Assembly (NCBI GenBank): GCA_001768235.1
Contig: MENK01000001.1
Coordinates: 18,267-82,266 of the forward strand
Direction of reading: 5' to 3'
DNA length: 64,000 bases
Source: Bacteroidetes bacterium GWB2_32_14
GTDB taxonomy: Bacteria; Bacteroidota; Bacteroidia; Bacteroidales; UBA12077
The translations under genes and the position numbers were made by a program. Position 1 is the stretch's first letter. Every line of letters begins with the position of its first letter. The notes below the pieces were generated by a model that was given only the letters and a program-made list of their open reading frames with translations, ran no database searches and had not been told where the DNA came from. This document shows positions 37,800-45,657 of this stretch, in pieces.

Positions 37800-38315
37800 A
37801 TGAAAAAGATACTTACTATTTTATTAATCTGTTCCATTACATTCGGATTTAACAGACAATCACATGGACAAAATTTAACAGATAACCAGATAAACAACAG
37901 AGAAATGAGCAAAAAAGTACAATACATCAATCCTGACGGACTTTCAAAAAATCCTGCATTTTCACAAGTTGTGACGACACAGGGAAATGGAAAGACCATT
38001 TATATTGGCGGACAAGACGCGGTAAATGCGCAGGGAGAAATAGTTGGCAAAGGAGATATTGCTGAACAGACAGAACAAGTGATGAAAAATTTGCAAACAG
38101 CACTTTCAGCCTGTGGGGCGACTTTTGACAACATTATAAAATTATCCATATATATTGTACATGGACAAGATTTATATCGTGGGTTTCAGGCTTCACAAAA
38201 GTATTTGGGTAATCTGAAAAATCCTCCTGCAGTTACAGGTTTTTTTGTTGCCGCGTTGGCTCATCCAGATTATTTAGTTGAAGTAGAAGCTATTGCATTT
38301 ATTCCTGAAGAATAA
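37800..38315 (+). CDS. Exported RidA/YjgF-family protein lacking the catalytic arginine
   Basis: 171 residues from the ATG at 37800, which starts a Sec-type signal peptide (MKKILTILLICSITFGFNRQSHGQ). The frame is open further upstream (ATG 37728), but that would bury the signal. The mature part is a YjgF/RidA trimer fold: KNPAFSQVV, IYIGGQDAVNAQGEIVG, LSACGATFDNIIKL, ending VEVEAIAFIP. The Arg that binds the imine carboxylate in RidA (PARSxVEV) is replaced: the segment reads PAVTGFFVAAL. Imine deaminase activity is therefore unlikely, and its periplasmic role is unknown. Confidence 0.85.
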   Translation: MKKILTILLICSITFGFNRQSHGQNLTDNQINNREMSKKVQYINPDGLSKNPAFSQVVTTQGNGKTIYIGGQDAVNAQGEIVGKGDIAEQTEQVMKNLQTALSACGATFDNIIKLSIYIVHGQDLYRGFQASQKYLGNLKNPPAVTGFFVAALAHPDYLVEVEAIAFIPEE

Positions 38316-38528
38316 AGTTTACAAAGTGAAAACACCAGAAACCCTATTAAACTAATCAATGACTTTGACTTTCAAATTGTATAAATGAAAAACCTCTATA
38401 AAAAAAATAAAATTCTGGATTAAGTTTATAATTTAAAAATAGTGTAAAAAAAAATCTTTTAAATGAGTTACTTTAGGAATAAACTGCGTCATAATATCAA
38501 ATTTTTGTAATATAAAAAGCCAAAAATC

Positions 38529-38559
38529 TTGTTTATAAGCTGATTATATTCGATATTTG
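38529..38559 (+). promoter_or_regulatory. Candidate promoter of the helical lipoprotein gene
   Basis: TTG (38529-38531), a 20-bp spacer and GATATTTG (38552-38559), one base off the TAnnTTTG -7 box. The ATG follows 38 nt later. The gap 38316-38528 holds nothing else that I recognise. Confidence 0.4.
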
Positions 38560-38597
38560 CAAAAAATAATTAACATTTAAATTCAAAAAAAACGATT

Positions 38598-39188
38598 ATG
38601 AAAAACAAATTATTCCTAGGATTAGTAGCAATTATGTTTGTTACAGTATTTGCAAGTTGTGATAAAGTACCACAAGCAGAAATAGATGCAGCAAATGCAG
38701 CTTTAGTTGAAGCTCAAACAGCTGGTGCTGAAATGTACATACCACAAGATTATTTAATAGTAAAAGATTCATTAAACGCTATTCTTGAGAAAGTTGAAGT
38801 TCAGAAATCAAAATTCTTCAAAAAATTTGGCGAATGTAAAGAACAATTAGTAGGTGTTACAACTCTTGCTACTGACTTAAAAGCTAAAACTGAAGTTAGA
38901 AAAGAAGAAGTTAAAAAAGAACTTGAAGTTGCTTTAGAAGAAGTAAAAGTTGTTATGGAAGAAAATAACACTCTTTTAACAAAAGCTCCAAAAGGTAAAG
39001 AAGGTAAAGCTGCTTTAGAACAAATTAAAGCTGAATTAGTTGTTTTAGAAACTTCTATCGTTGAAGCTACAAACATGTTAACCAATGGTGATTTCTTAGC
39101 TGGTTTAGATAAAGTAAAAGCTACAAAAGAAAAAGCTGCTTCTATTAATGAAGAATTAAAAGCTGCTATTGCAAAAGTTAGAAGATAA
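38598..39188 (+). CDS. Helical outer-membrane lipoprotein with DUF4398-like module
   Basis: 196 residues. The lipoprotein signal ends VFASC (Cys20) and is followed by DKVPQAE, with no membrane retention Asp at +2 beyond D. The whole mature protein is predicted alpha-helical and lysine/glutamate/alanine-rich. The first module (EIDAANAALVEAQTAGAEMY..., about 27-95) closely resembles residues 36-105 of the L,D-transpeptidase encoded next. The C-terminus is AIAKVRR. A uniform, A-rich codon choice (GCT, GAA, AAA, GTT) suggests high expression. It may be a Braun-lipoprotein-like spacer between outer membrane and peptidoglycan (inference). Confidence 0.8.
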   Translation: MKNKLFLGLVAIMFVTVFASCDKVPQAEIDAANAALVEAQTAGAEMYIPQDYLIVKDSLNAILEKVEVQKSKFFKKFGECKEQLVGVTTLATDLKAKTEVRKEEVKKELEVALEEVKVVMEENNTLLTKAPKGKEGKAALEQIKAELVVLETSIVEATNMLTNGDFLAGLDKVKATKEKAASINEELKAAIAKVRR

Positions 39189-39225
39189 TATTTCCTTAAT
39201 CAGATAAACTTTTTTAAGGTAAGAG

Positions 39226-39279
39226 TGTCTCAAAAGTGAATAGTTTTTTTGAACTTTCTTTTTGAGGCACTTTTTATTA
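39226..39279 (+). terminator. Terminator or attenuator after the lipoprotein gene
   Basis: 11-bp stem GTGTCTCAAAA / TTTTGAGGCAC (one G-U pair), large loop, then TTTTTATT. It ends 19 bp before the next start and could make the lipoprotein mRNA more abundant than the downstream genes. Confidence 0.75.
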
Positions 39280-39297
39280 AATGCCCTCTCTGAAATC

Positions 39298-40425
39298 ATG
39301 AAAAGTACGATTGTAAAACGAATTTTATTAATTACCGCTCTTATAATTTTTATTGCAGGTATCGTTTTTTTAGTTCTAATATTACGAACACCTGAACCAC
39401 CTTCTAAAGAAATTGAAGATGCCCGAAAGGCAATTCTTGAAGCTCAAAAAGCCGGTGCCGACCAATATGCATTACTTCAATTTAAAAAAGCCCAAGTCAG
39501 CTACGACTCGGCAATGTATTATTTTCGAAGAGAAAACGAAAAAATATTTTTTAAACGCAACTTCGATTTATGCACAAAAAATGCTGTTTCATCAGCAAAA
39601 AATGCGAAGGAAGCTAAAAAAGCTGCAATTGCAATATCCCGAAACTTTAAATCCTACCTTGAAACAAAAATTGACTCCCTCGATGATTTTTTAAATCATT
39701 TTAAAGATATTTTTATAAAACTCCCTTTAGATACATACGTATTTAACGATTATACCAAGGGAAAAATATTACTTACAGAAAGCAAATATGCTTTCGAAAA
39801 TTCGAATCTTTTCAGTTGCAATAAAAAAATTGATTTGGCATTTGAACATATTTCGAAAGCTTATGATGTTGCAAAACTATTACTGAATAATTATTTCAGG
39901 TTTTATCCGGAATGGATGTCGTGGGCAGACGAGACAATTAATTATTCAAAAAGTAATAAAACGAATGCAATAATTGTAGATAAATTCTCAAAAAAAGCTT
40001 ACCTGTACGAGTCAGGAGTTTTAAAGTTCTCTACAGATATTGAATTAGGTAAAAACTGGATTGGATTTAAAAAATTTAATGGCGATAAAGCTACTCCCGA
40101 GGGAAAATACACGATCATAAAAAAGAAAGTCGATCCACATACAAAATACTACAAAGCTCTTCTTCTTGATTATCCTAACATTGATGATAAAAAAAGATTT
40201 CAGGAAGCCCGAAAAAAAGGACTTATTCCAAAAAATAAAGACATTGGCAACATGATTGAAATTCATGGTGGTGGAGGACAAGGAGCAAACTGGACCGACG
40301 GTTGTGTAGCATTAAAAAACTCCGATATTGACAAAATTTACAATATGATAAGTGAAGGAACTCCTGTAACTATTGTAGGTTCGTTATTAAGCCTTTCCGA
40401 AATATTGAATAACAATGTATTATGA
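39298..40425 (+). CDS. Membrane-anchored L,D-transpeptidase with N-terminal DUF4398-like module
   Basis: 375 residues from the ATG at 39298; the frame extends upstream only through a terminator stem with a TTG. An N-terminal anchor (about 8-30) places the rest in the periplasm. Residues 36-105 form a helical module matching the preceding lipoprotein (EIEDARKAILEAQKAGADQY; then FFKRNFDLC). The YkuD catalytic domain follows (about 220-370) with His323 in EIHGGGG and Cys336 in DGCVALKN. Such enzymes form 3-3 peptidoglycan crosslinks or attach proteins to meso-DAP. The stop overlaps the next ATG by 4 bp. Confidence 0.9.
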   Translation: MKSTIVKRILLITALIIFIAGIVFLVLILRTPEPPSKEIEDARKAILEAQKAGADQYALLQFKKAQVSYDSAMYYFRRENEKIFFKRNFDLCTKNAVSSAKNAKEAKKAAIAISRNFKSYLETKIDSLDDFLNHFKDIFIKLPLDTYVFNDYTKGKILLTESKYAFENSNLFSCNKKIDLAFEHISKAYDVAKLLLNNYFRFYPEWMSWADETINYSKSNKTNAIIVDKFSKKAYLYESGVLKFSTDIELGKNWIGFKKFNGDKATPEGKYTIIKKKVDPHTKYYKALLLDYPNIDDKKRFQEARKKGLIPKNKDIGNMIEIHGGGGQGANWTDGCVALKNSDIDKIYNMISEGTPVTIVGSLLSLSEILNNNVL

Positions 40426-41177
40426 AAAATAATTTAGATACACCCCCCGGGTTAATTAAAATCAATCAAAATAAGATTATCCTTTACTTAAAATCCACAT
40501 GGGAAAAGTGGCTTAAACAGGTAATCAAAAACTTAATAATTATAATTATAGTGCTTCTCGGTACTATTTGGCTGTTATTTTATTTTGTTCCAATCGCCCA
40601 GGAAATGTCATTATTTTTCTTACCAGAAACACACAAAGAATTTATTTCGGCTGATAACATGAATTCTGATAAATTTAAAGATAAAATCATCAAAAACACT
40701 TTAAAAATACAAAGAAAACTTGATTCTAACTTTCCCCGATCAGCATATATTATTATTAATACAACAGAAAACAGATTTTATTTATACTCGGGAAAACGAT
40801 TAATCCGAAAAGGAATGTGTTCAACCGGAAGTTATACTTTACTTCAGGCAGGTGAAAACAAGCAATGGATATTTAAAACACCACGAGGGTTAATGCGCAT
40901 TCATGGAAAAACAACTTCACCTGTATGGAAAAAGCCTGATTGGGCTTTTATTGAAGAAGGCTTACCTGTTCCCCCGGCAAACGATGATTCCCGATTTGAA
41001 TATGGAACTTTAGGTGATTACGCTCTTAGCCTGGGTGACGGATATTTAATTCATGGTACATTATACAAAAGATTCCTTGGCCTACCTGTTACTCATGGTT
41101 GTATCCGTTTAAATGATGAAGATCTTGAATCCGTTTATAACACATTATCAATCGGTTCAAAAGTATTTATTTATTAA
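40422..41177 (+). CDS. Membrane-anchored L,D-transpeptidase (YkuD domain)
   Basis: 251 residues. One transmembrane segment (about 37-60) and then a YkuD domain (about 105-250). The catalytic motif is complete: His211 in LIHGTL, and His225-Gly-Cys227-Ile-Arg in THGCIRLND. It lacks the helical module of its neighbour. ATGA overlap with the upstream gene shows translational coupling. It is probably a second periplasmic crosslinking or protein-anchoring enzyme of the same envelope cluster. Confidence 0.92.
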   Translation: MKNNLDTPPGLIKINQNKIILYLKSTWEKWLKQVIKNLIIIIIVLLGTIWLLFYFVPIAQEMSLFFLPETHKEFISADNMNSDKFKDKIIKNTLKIQRKLDSNFPRSAYIIINTTENRFYLYSGKRLIRKGMCSTGSYTLLQAGENKQWIFKTPRGLMRIHGKTTSPVWKKPDWAFIEEGLPVPPANDDSRFEYGTLGDYALSLGDGYLIHGTLYKRFLGLPVTHGCIRLNDEDLESVYNTLSIGSKVFIY

Positions 41178-41192
41178 TGATTAAATAAACCT

Positions 41193-41990
41193 ATGGAAGA
41201 TATAGAATTTAAAAACGAAGAAATACAAAAAAAGTCACATCTGATTCAGTTCTTTTTAATCCCGATAATATTATTTGTAAGTTATATTCTTTTTTTAATG
41301 TTTTATTTCCCGGTAAAACAAGTAAAGGAATTTAATAAAGCATTTACAGATTCTACCCTGTATTCAGAAGAAGAAAAAATTATTTTACTAGACGATAATT
41401 TTACATCACTTAAAACAAAAGAATCCTTTTTACAATCGCGTCTTTTAATGTCAAAATCTGATACAATCTGTTTTTCGGTTGATTTAGTTGATAGTTTATT
41501 GATGCTCGAAGTTAAAGGAGTTGTTATACATGAAGCTAAAATTACAAAAATTGATATGAGTCGTTTTTTCTCACGTGTCGAGAATGTGGCCTTAATCAAG
41601 TTTTTATCAGAACCATTCATTATCGAAAACAAATTAGCAACAATTGAAAAAGAACCAATTATATATAAAAAAGCACCTAAAGATACAATCGAAGCTGCAC
41701 AACAAGTTTTTACACCCGATACTCTTGCCCAGGAAATTATTTGCATGACCCTGTTGTTCAATAAGAATTTTCAACTTGAAATAAACCAGTCGGAAGAAAA
41801 ACCGGAGCATAAAAACTTATCGTACAGCATGAAAACAAAATTCCAAAGCTTTAAATTTTTATTTAATAAAGCGTTCACTTTTGAAAATCCAACTTATATT
41901 CCTAAAATTAGTATTGAATTACCAAAAAAAGATATAAAATCAATTTACAGGGCAATACCTTATCATTCTCAAATGGCATTGCATTTGTAA
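41193..41990 (+). CDS. Single-pass membrane protein of unknown function
   Basis: 265 residues. One hydrophobic anchor near the N-terminus (about 18-40: FFLIPIILFVSYILFLMFYF) and a long periplasmic part without Cys motifs or known catalytic residues. It contains AAQQVFTPDTLAQE and a Lys-rich C-terminal region. It follows the second transpeptidase by 15 bp and is likely the last gene of the lipoprotein-Ldt-Ldt operon. A scaffold or regulator of the transpeptidases is possible but unsupported by any motif. Confidence 0.7.
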   Translation: MEDIEFKNEEIQKKSHLIQFFLIPIILFVSYILFLMFYFPVKQVKEFNKAFTDSTLYSEEEKIILLDDNFTSLKTKESFLQSRLLMSKSDTICFSVDLVDSLLMLEVKGVVIHEAKITKIDMSRFFSRVENVALIKFLSEPFIIENKLATIEKEPIIYKKAPKDTIEAAQQVFTPDTLAQEIICMTLLFNKNFQLEINQSEEKPEHKNLSYSMKTKFQSFKFLFNKAFTFENPTYIPKISIELPKKDIKSIYRAIPYHSQMALHL

Positions 41991-42028
41991 GTGTCAGGTT
42001 TTTAATTTATTATATTAGCATTATATAA

Positions 42029-42328
42029 ATGTCGAAAAATACAATTATAACAGACAAACAAACAAAAATTGCCCGCTATGCAAAAGCAATGTCACACCCT
42101 ATTCGTGTTCATATACTTGAAATACTTGCAAGCCAGTCGTGCTGCTATAGCGGTGATTTAACAGAAATACTACCCATTGCAAAATCCACTTTATCGCAAC
42201 ATTTAAAAGAACTTAAAAATGCAGGATTAATTCAAGGCGAAATAGAATTGCCAAAGATTAAATACTGTTTAAATAAAGAAAACTGGAACGAAGCAAAAAA
42301 ATTATTCAGTATTTTTTTTAGCGAATAG
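42029..42328 (+). CDS. arsR: ArsR-family metalloregulator (first of three)
   Basis: 99 residues. A winged helix with SHPIRVHILEILA and the recognition helix AKSTLSQHLKELKNAGLI. Cys38-Cys39 (SQSCCYSGD) lie in the helix where As(III) sensors of this family place Cys residues, and Cys80 sits near the wing. It should repress ars genes until arsenite binds. It opens module i of the island (arsR-thioredoxin-arsF-arsG). A weak AT-rich inverted repeat, TTATAT-N7-ATATAA (42010-42028), touches its own start. Confidence 0.9.
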   Translation: MSKNTIITDKQTKIARYAKAMSHPIRVHILEILASQSCCYSGDLTEILPIAKSTLSQHLKELKNAGLIQGEIELPKIKYCLNKENWNEAKKLFSIFFSE

Positions 42329-42337
42329 TTTTTTTAA

Positions 42338-42364
42338 TATCTTTGTTCGCAATTCTACGAACAA
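42338..42364 (+). promoter_or_regulatory. Promoter -7 box overlapped by an inverted-repeat operator
   Basis: TATCTTTG (42338-42345) fits TAnnTTTG. TTGTTCG-N8-CGAACAA (42343-42364), a 7-8-7 perfect inverted repeat, overlaps its end and the expected transcription start. A bound repressor would block polymerase. It controls the thioredoxin-arsF-arsG genes. Confidence 0.7.
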
Positions 42365-42379
42365 CGAAATATTTAAATT

Positions 42380-42622
42380 ATGGAAATAAAAGTATTAGGA
42401 ACAGGTTGCCCCAAATGCAAAACGCTTGAAAAGCTTACTAAAGAAACTGTTGAGAAATTAGGGCTTGATGCTGAGGTATCGAAAGTTGAAGATATTGTTG
42501 ATATTATGAACTATGGAGTAATGCGAACACCTGCACTGGTAATTAACAAGAAAGTAGTTTTAAGCGGCAGAATACCAACCGAAAAAGAATTAACTGAAAT
42601 ATTAACTTCAAATAATAAATAA
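42380..42622 (+). CDS. Small thioredoxin-family redox protein
   Basis: 80 residues, the redox-active disulfide protein 2 (TIGR00412) type. It has an N-terminal beta strand with GTGCPKC (Cys10, Cys13) and the cis-Pro segment MRTPALVINKKVVLSG. Such glutaredoxin-like proteins accompany arsenic operons in Bacteroidota and probably pass electrons to arsenate reductase or to ArsF-type partners. A paralogue lies at 45163. arsF starts 3 bp downstream. Confidence 0.88.
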   Translation: MEIKVLGTGCPKCKTLEKLTKETVEKLGLDAEVSKVEDIVDIMNYGVMRTPALVINKKVVLSGRIPTEKELTEILTSNNK

Positions 42623-42625
42623 ATC

Positions 42626-43054
42626 ATGAAAACTTTAAAAATTTTATTTTTAACCAGCCTCATTTTTCCTTTTTTATTTTCTTGTAATGCACAAAGTGCA
42701 GACAAAAAAGACAATTCAGAAACAACCATTGCAAAAGAAATACAGGTTTATTATTTTCACTTTACACGCCGTTGCCCAACCTGCATAGCTGTTGAGGAAA
42801 AAACAAATGAAATTCTAAAGCAGTTGTATGCTGATGAAATTGAAAACGGAACAATCACGTTTAAATCAATTAACCTTGACGAAGGTGATTCAAAAGAAAT
42901 TGCTGAGAAATTGGGCGTTTCCGGGCAAAGCTTGCTATTTGTTAAAGGGGATGAAAAAATTGATTTAACAAGCGAAGGATTTATGAATGCCCGTTCAAAT
43001 CCCGAAAAATTACAAGAAAAAATTAAAGAAACTGTTGATGGTTTAATGCTATAA
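42626..43054 (+). CDS. arsF: ArsF-family exported redox protein
   Basis: 142 residues. The signal peptide resembles a lipoprotein signal (LFSCNAQS, Cys near 20). A thioredoxin-like domain holds RRCPTC (CxxC) after VYYFHFT, and the later SGQSLLFVKGDEKIDL segment is typical of the ArsF family. ArsE-F-G of Shewanella reduces nitro groups of aromatic arsenicals and exports the products. Here arsF and arsG occur with a small thioredoxin rather than an ArsE flavoprotein. ArsG starts 9 bp downstream. Confidence 0.85.
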   Translation: MKTLKILFLTSLIFPFLFSCNAQSADKKDNSETTIAKEIQVYYFHFTRRCPTCIAVEEKTNEILKQLYADEIENGTITFKSINLDEGDSKEIAEKLGVSGQSLLFVKGDEKIDLTSEGFMNARSNPEKLQEKIKETVDGLML

Positions 43055-43063
43055 TCAACCCAC

Positions 43064-43762
43064 ATGGATTTTTTAACTACATTAATCGAAAATAGTAATT
43101 TACCTATACTTTCTGCATTTATACTTGGGCTGATGACTGCTATCAGCCCCTGCCCTCTGGCTACCAACATCACGGCAATAGGTTTTATCAGCCGCGATAT
43201 ACAAAGCCAGAAGAGAGTATTTATAAATGGATTGATTTACACCTTAGGCCGTATTTTATCATACACAGGTTTAGCCTTTATTTTATATTTTAGCGCGAAT
43301 ACATTTAAGATATCTGGATTTTTCCAACAGTATGGTGAGAAATTTTTAGGACCGCTCTTAATTCTTATCAGCTTATTTATGTTAGGACTGATAAAACTAA
43401 ATATCCCGGGATTTGGGAAATTCTCTGAGAAAATGCAGCAAAAAGAAAAAACAAACTACTGGGATGTATTATTAATAGGCGTTTTATTTGCCCTGGCATT
43501 TTGCCCGTATAGTGGTGTTTTATACTTTGGAATGTTAATACCAATGACTATTTCAAGTTCTTCAGGGTTGTATTTACCAATATTCTATGCTATTGCTACA
43601 GGTTTACCTGTTATATTATTTGCATGGGTTATAGCTTATACAGTATCAGGAATAGGAAGCTTATACAATAAAATTAAAACATTTGAACTTTGGTTTCGTC
43701 GAATAATCGCAGTTTTGTTTTTATTAATAGGTATCTATTATACAATCATCGTATTTATTTAA
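43064..43762 (+). CDS. arsG: ArsG-family efflux permease (DsbD/CcdA-like)
   Basis: 232 residues with six hydrophobic segments. The first carries SPCPLATNITAIGFISRD and a later one FCPYSGVLYFGMLIP; this placement of Cys-Pro pairs resembles the CcdA/DsbD membrane electron carriers from which ArsG is derived. NCBI-type annotation for this family is aromatic aminobenzylarsenical efflux permease. It might also simply transfer electrons across the membrane to ArsF (alternative). Last gene of module i. Confidence 0.85.
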   Translation: MDFLTTLIENSNLPILSAFILGLMTAISPCPLATNITAIGFISRDIQSQKRVFINGLIYTLGRILSYTGLAFILYFSANTFKISGFFQQYGEKFLGPLLILISLFMLGLIKLNIPGFGKFSEKMQQKEKTNYWDVLLIGVLFALAFCPYSGVLYFGMLIPMTISSSSGLYLPIFYAIATGLPVILFAWVIAYTVSGIGSLYNKIKTFELWFRRIIAVLFLLIGIYYTIIVFI

Positions 43763-43779
43763 AAAAATTTAATAAACTA

Positions 43780-43797
43780 GTTCGTCTTTTTACGAAC
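43780..43797 (+). promoter_or_regulatory. Inverted-repeat operator in front of the permease gene
   Basis: GTTCG-N8-CGAAC, with the same arm sequence and spacer length as at 42345-42362. It lies 10 bp before the permease ATG, so the same ArsR probably controls both. Confidence 0.7.
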
Positions 43798-43807
43798 AAA
43801 CAAAATT

Positions 43808-45151
43808 ATGGAAACAAGAAAAGAAATAAAAATCCTTATTTGGATTGCTGTTATATTTGGGGTAGCCTTTTTCCTACCCATTGAAAGTGCCCGATTTAAC
43901 ACAGCCATTGCTGCCACCTTCGACCTTGTAAAATGGTATGCGAGAGAACATGTCGTGCTTTGTTTATTACCTGCATTTTTCATTGCAGGAGTAATATCCA
44001 TTTTTGTCAGTCAGGGTTCGGTATTACGGTATTTTGGTGCGAATGCAAAAAAATGGCTGGCCTACACTGTTGCCGCAGTTTCGGGAACTATTTTGGCTGT
44101 TTGCAGTTGTACCATTTTACCATTGTTCTCAAGTATTCACAAACGTGGTGCAGGTTTAGGCCCGGCGATTGCCTTTTTATACTCAGGCCCGGCAATCAAT
44201 ATCCTTGCAATTATACTTACCGCACGTATCCTGGGTTTTGAAATGGGCGTTGCAAGAACTGTTGGTGCTGTTGCATTTAGTGTAATTATCGGAGTATCCA
44301 TGTCGTTAATCTATAGAAAAGAAGAATCGGTAAAACGTGAAGAACAGATGAATATCCAGTTACCACCAGAAAAAAGACCCATGTGGCAAACATCATTTCA
44401 CTTTTTTACCCTTGTATTGATCCTGGTATTTGCTAATTGGGGTGCTCCTTCAAGCGGAGACACTTCCAGCACATGGTATTACATTTGGGCTTACAAATGG
44501 TATATAACAGGTTTTTTCAGTCTATTCCTTGGATTTTCATTAATTTATATTTTAAAAATTAAATGGCAGTGGGTACTTTACGCAGCAATTGCAACGGTTC
44601 TTTCAGCTATATTAGCTACAAATCTTATTGAAAATCAAAAGTTAGGTCCACTGGTTCCAATGCTTGTTGGTATTGCGTCGCTAAGCATTATAACCCTTTT
44701 CGATAAGAAAGATGAAGACAACAAAGAATGGACAATTTCAACCTGGGGATTTGCAAAACAGATTTTGCCCTTATTAGCCATCGGTGTAATTACAGCAGGA
44801 TTTTTATTGGGTTCAACACACGATGGAAAAACTATTGCAGGTGTAATTCCCAATGAATGGATTTCTGCATTGGTAGGTGGAAACTCTATTTTCTCAAACC
44901 TTTTTGCTTCCATTGTTGGTGCATTCATGTATTTTGCTACATTAACCGAAGTACCTATTTTACAAGGTTTAATAGCTTCGGGCATGGGAAAAGGCCCTGC
45001 ACTCGCGTTGCTATTAGCAGGACCATCTTTATCATTACCCAATATGTTGGTAATTCGTGGTGTTATAGGTACACAGAAAACAGTGGTTTATGTATTACTG
45101 GTTGTAGTTATGGCAACTATTTCCGGGTTAATTTATGGCGGGTTATTTTAA
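43808..45151 (+). CDS. DUF318/PF03773 permease, putative (organo)arsenical efflux (ArsP-like)
   Basis: 447 residues, about ten hydrophobic segments. The family signature is SCTILPLFSSIHKRGAGLGPAIAFLYSGPAIN (positions about 100-131), preceded by a Cys pair (VCSCT), and a second copy of the pattern occurs near the end (LLLAGPSLSLPNML). ArsP members of this family export trivalent methyl- and aryl-arsenicals. ArsP is usually about 320 residues, and this one has a longer middle. Starts module ii and is followed by a small thioredoxin 11 bp later. Confidence 0.85.
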   Translation: METRKEIKILIWIAVIFGVAFFLPIESARFNTAIAATFDLVKWYAREHVVLCLLPAFFIAGVISIFVSQGSVLRYFGANAKKWLAYTVAAVSGTILAVCSCTILPLFSSIHKRGAGLGPAIAFLYSGPAINILAIILTARILGFEMGVARTVGAVAFSVIIGVSMSLIYRKEESVKREEQMNIQLPPEKRPMWQTSFHFFTLVLILVFANWGAPSSGDTSSTWYYIWAYKWYITGFFSLFLGFSLIYILKIKWQWVLYAAIATVLSAILATNLIENQKLGPLVPMLVGIASLSIITLFDKKDEDNKEWTISTWGFAKQILPLLAIGVITAGFLLGSTHDGKTIAGVIPNEWISALVGGNSIFSNLFASIVGAFMYFATLTEVPILQGLIASGMGKGPALALLLAGPSLSLPNMLVIRGVIGTQKTVVYVLLVVVMATISGLIYGGLF

Positions 45152-45162
45152 ATAAATGATTT

Positions 45163-45405
45163 ATGTTAGATATTAAAGTACTCGGTACAGGTTGTCCCAA
45201 TTGTATAAGGTTAGAAAATCTATGCAAAGAGATAGTTTCAGAAAGAAATTGGGAAGCCAAAATCGAAAAGATTACCGATTTTAACGAGTTTGGTAATTAC
45301 GGAGTAATGATGACTCCCGGGCTGGTGATAAACGGAAAGGTTTTATCTCAAGGCAAAATACCTGTAAAAAGCACATTGGAACACTGGCTGGAAAAAGAAT
45401 TATAA
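45163..45405 (+). CDS. Small thioredoxin-family redox protein (paralogue)
   Basis: 80 residues with GTGCPNC (Cys11, Cys14) and the cis-Pro stretch MMTPGLVINGKVLSQG. It is clearly related to the protein at 42380 (same length and motifs, diverged elsewhere). It likely serves the adjacent permease or the arsenate-reduction chain. Confidence 0.88.
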   Translation: MLDIKVLGTGCPNCIRLENLCKEIVSERNWEAKIEKITDFNEFGNYGVMMTPGLVINGKVLSQGKIPVKSTLEHWLEKEL

Positions 45406-45423
45406 TTAAATAAGTTGAAAACT

Positions 45424-45657
45424 ATGAAAATTTCGAAAAAGCACGAAATGAAAATCACTTTAGCGATTATGGTTATCGTAATGACCTGGATTGTAACATT
45501 CGTAAGTGTTTATATAAATTTTGGTTTCAGTAATGAATTTGTAACAAAATGGATAAAAGCCTGGGGGCTTGCATTTATTGTTGCTCTTCCTGTTGTTATG
45601 GTAATAATGCCTGTAATAAAAAAAATAGTTTCAAAATTGGTTAACGAAAATGAATAA
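45424..45657 (+). CDS. DUF2798 family two-helix membrane protein
   Basis: 77 residues from the ATG at 45424; an in-frame TTG at 45415 is unlikely. There are two hydrophobic helices (ITLAIMVIVMTWIVTFVSVYINFG and AWGLAFIVALPVVMVIMPVI) with a short charged tail, the DUF2798 layout. Function unknown. Its 3' end overlaps the start of the following arsR by 8 bp, so the two are translated together. Confidence 0.8.
   Translation: MKISKKHEMKITLAIMVIVMTWIVTFVSVYINFGFSNEFVTKWIKAWGLAFIVALPVVMVIMPVIKKIVSKLVNENE

Noticed and set aside
41303..41761. 152-codon open frame on the minus strand
   Set aside because: It lies wholly inside the 265-residue membrane protein gene, has no promoter of its own and no protein-like pattern.
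42010..42028. TTATAT-N7-ATATAA as a firm operator of the first arsR
   Set aside because: Arms are only A and T in an AT-rich region, so chance is likely. Mentioned only as a weak possibility.
42757..43173. 138-codon minus-strand frame across arsF and arsG
   Set aside because: It is antisense to two well-supported genes. Composition is that of a shadow frame.
44635..45042. 135-codon minus-strand frame in the permease gene
   Set aside because: Antisense shadow of a clear membrane protein.
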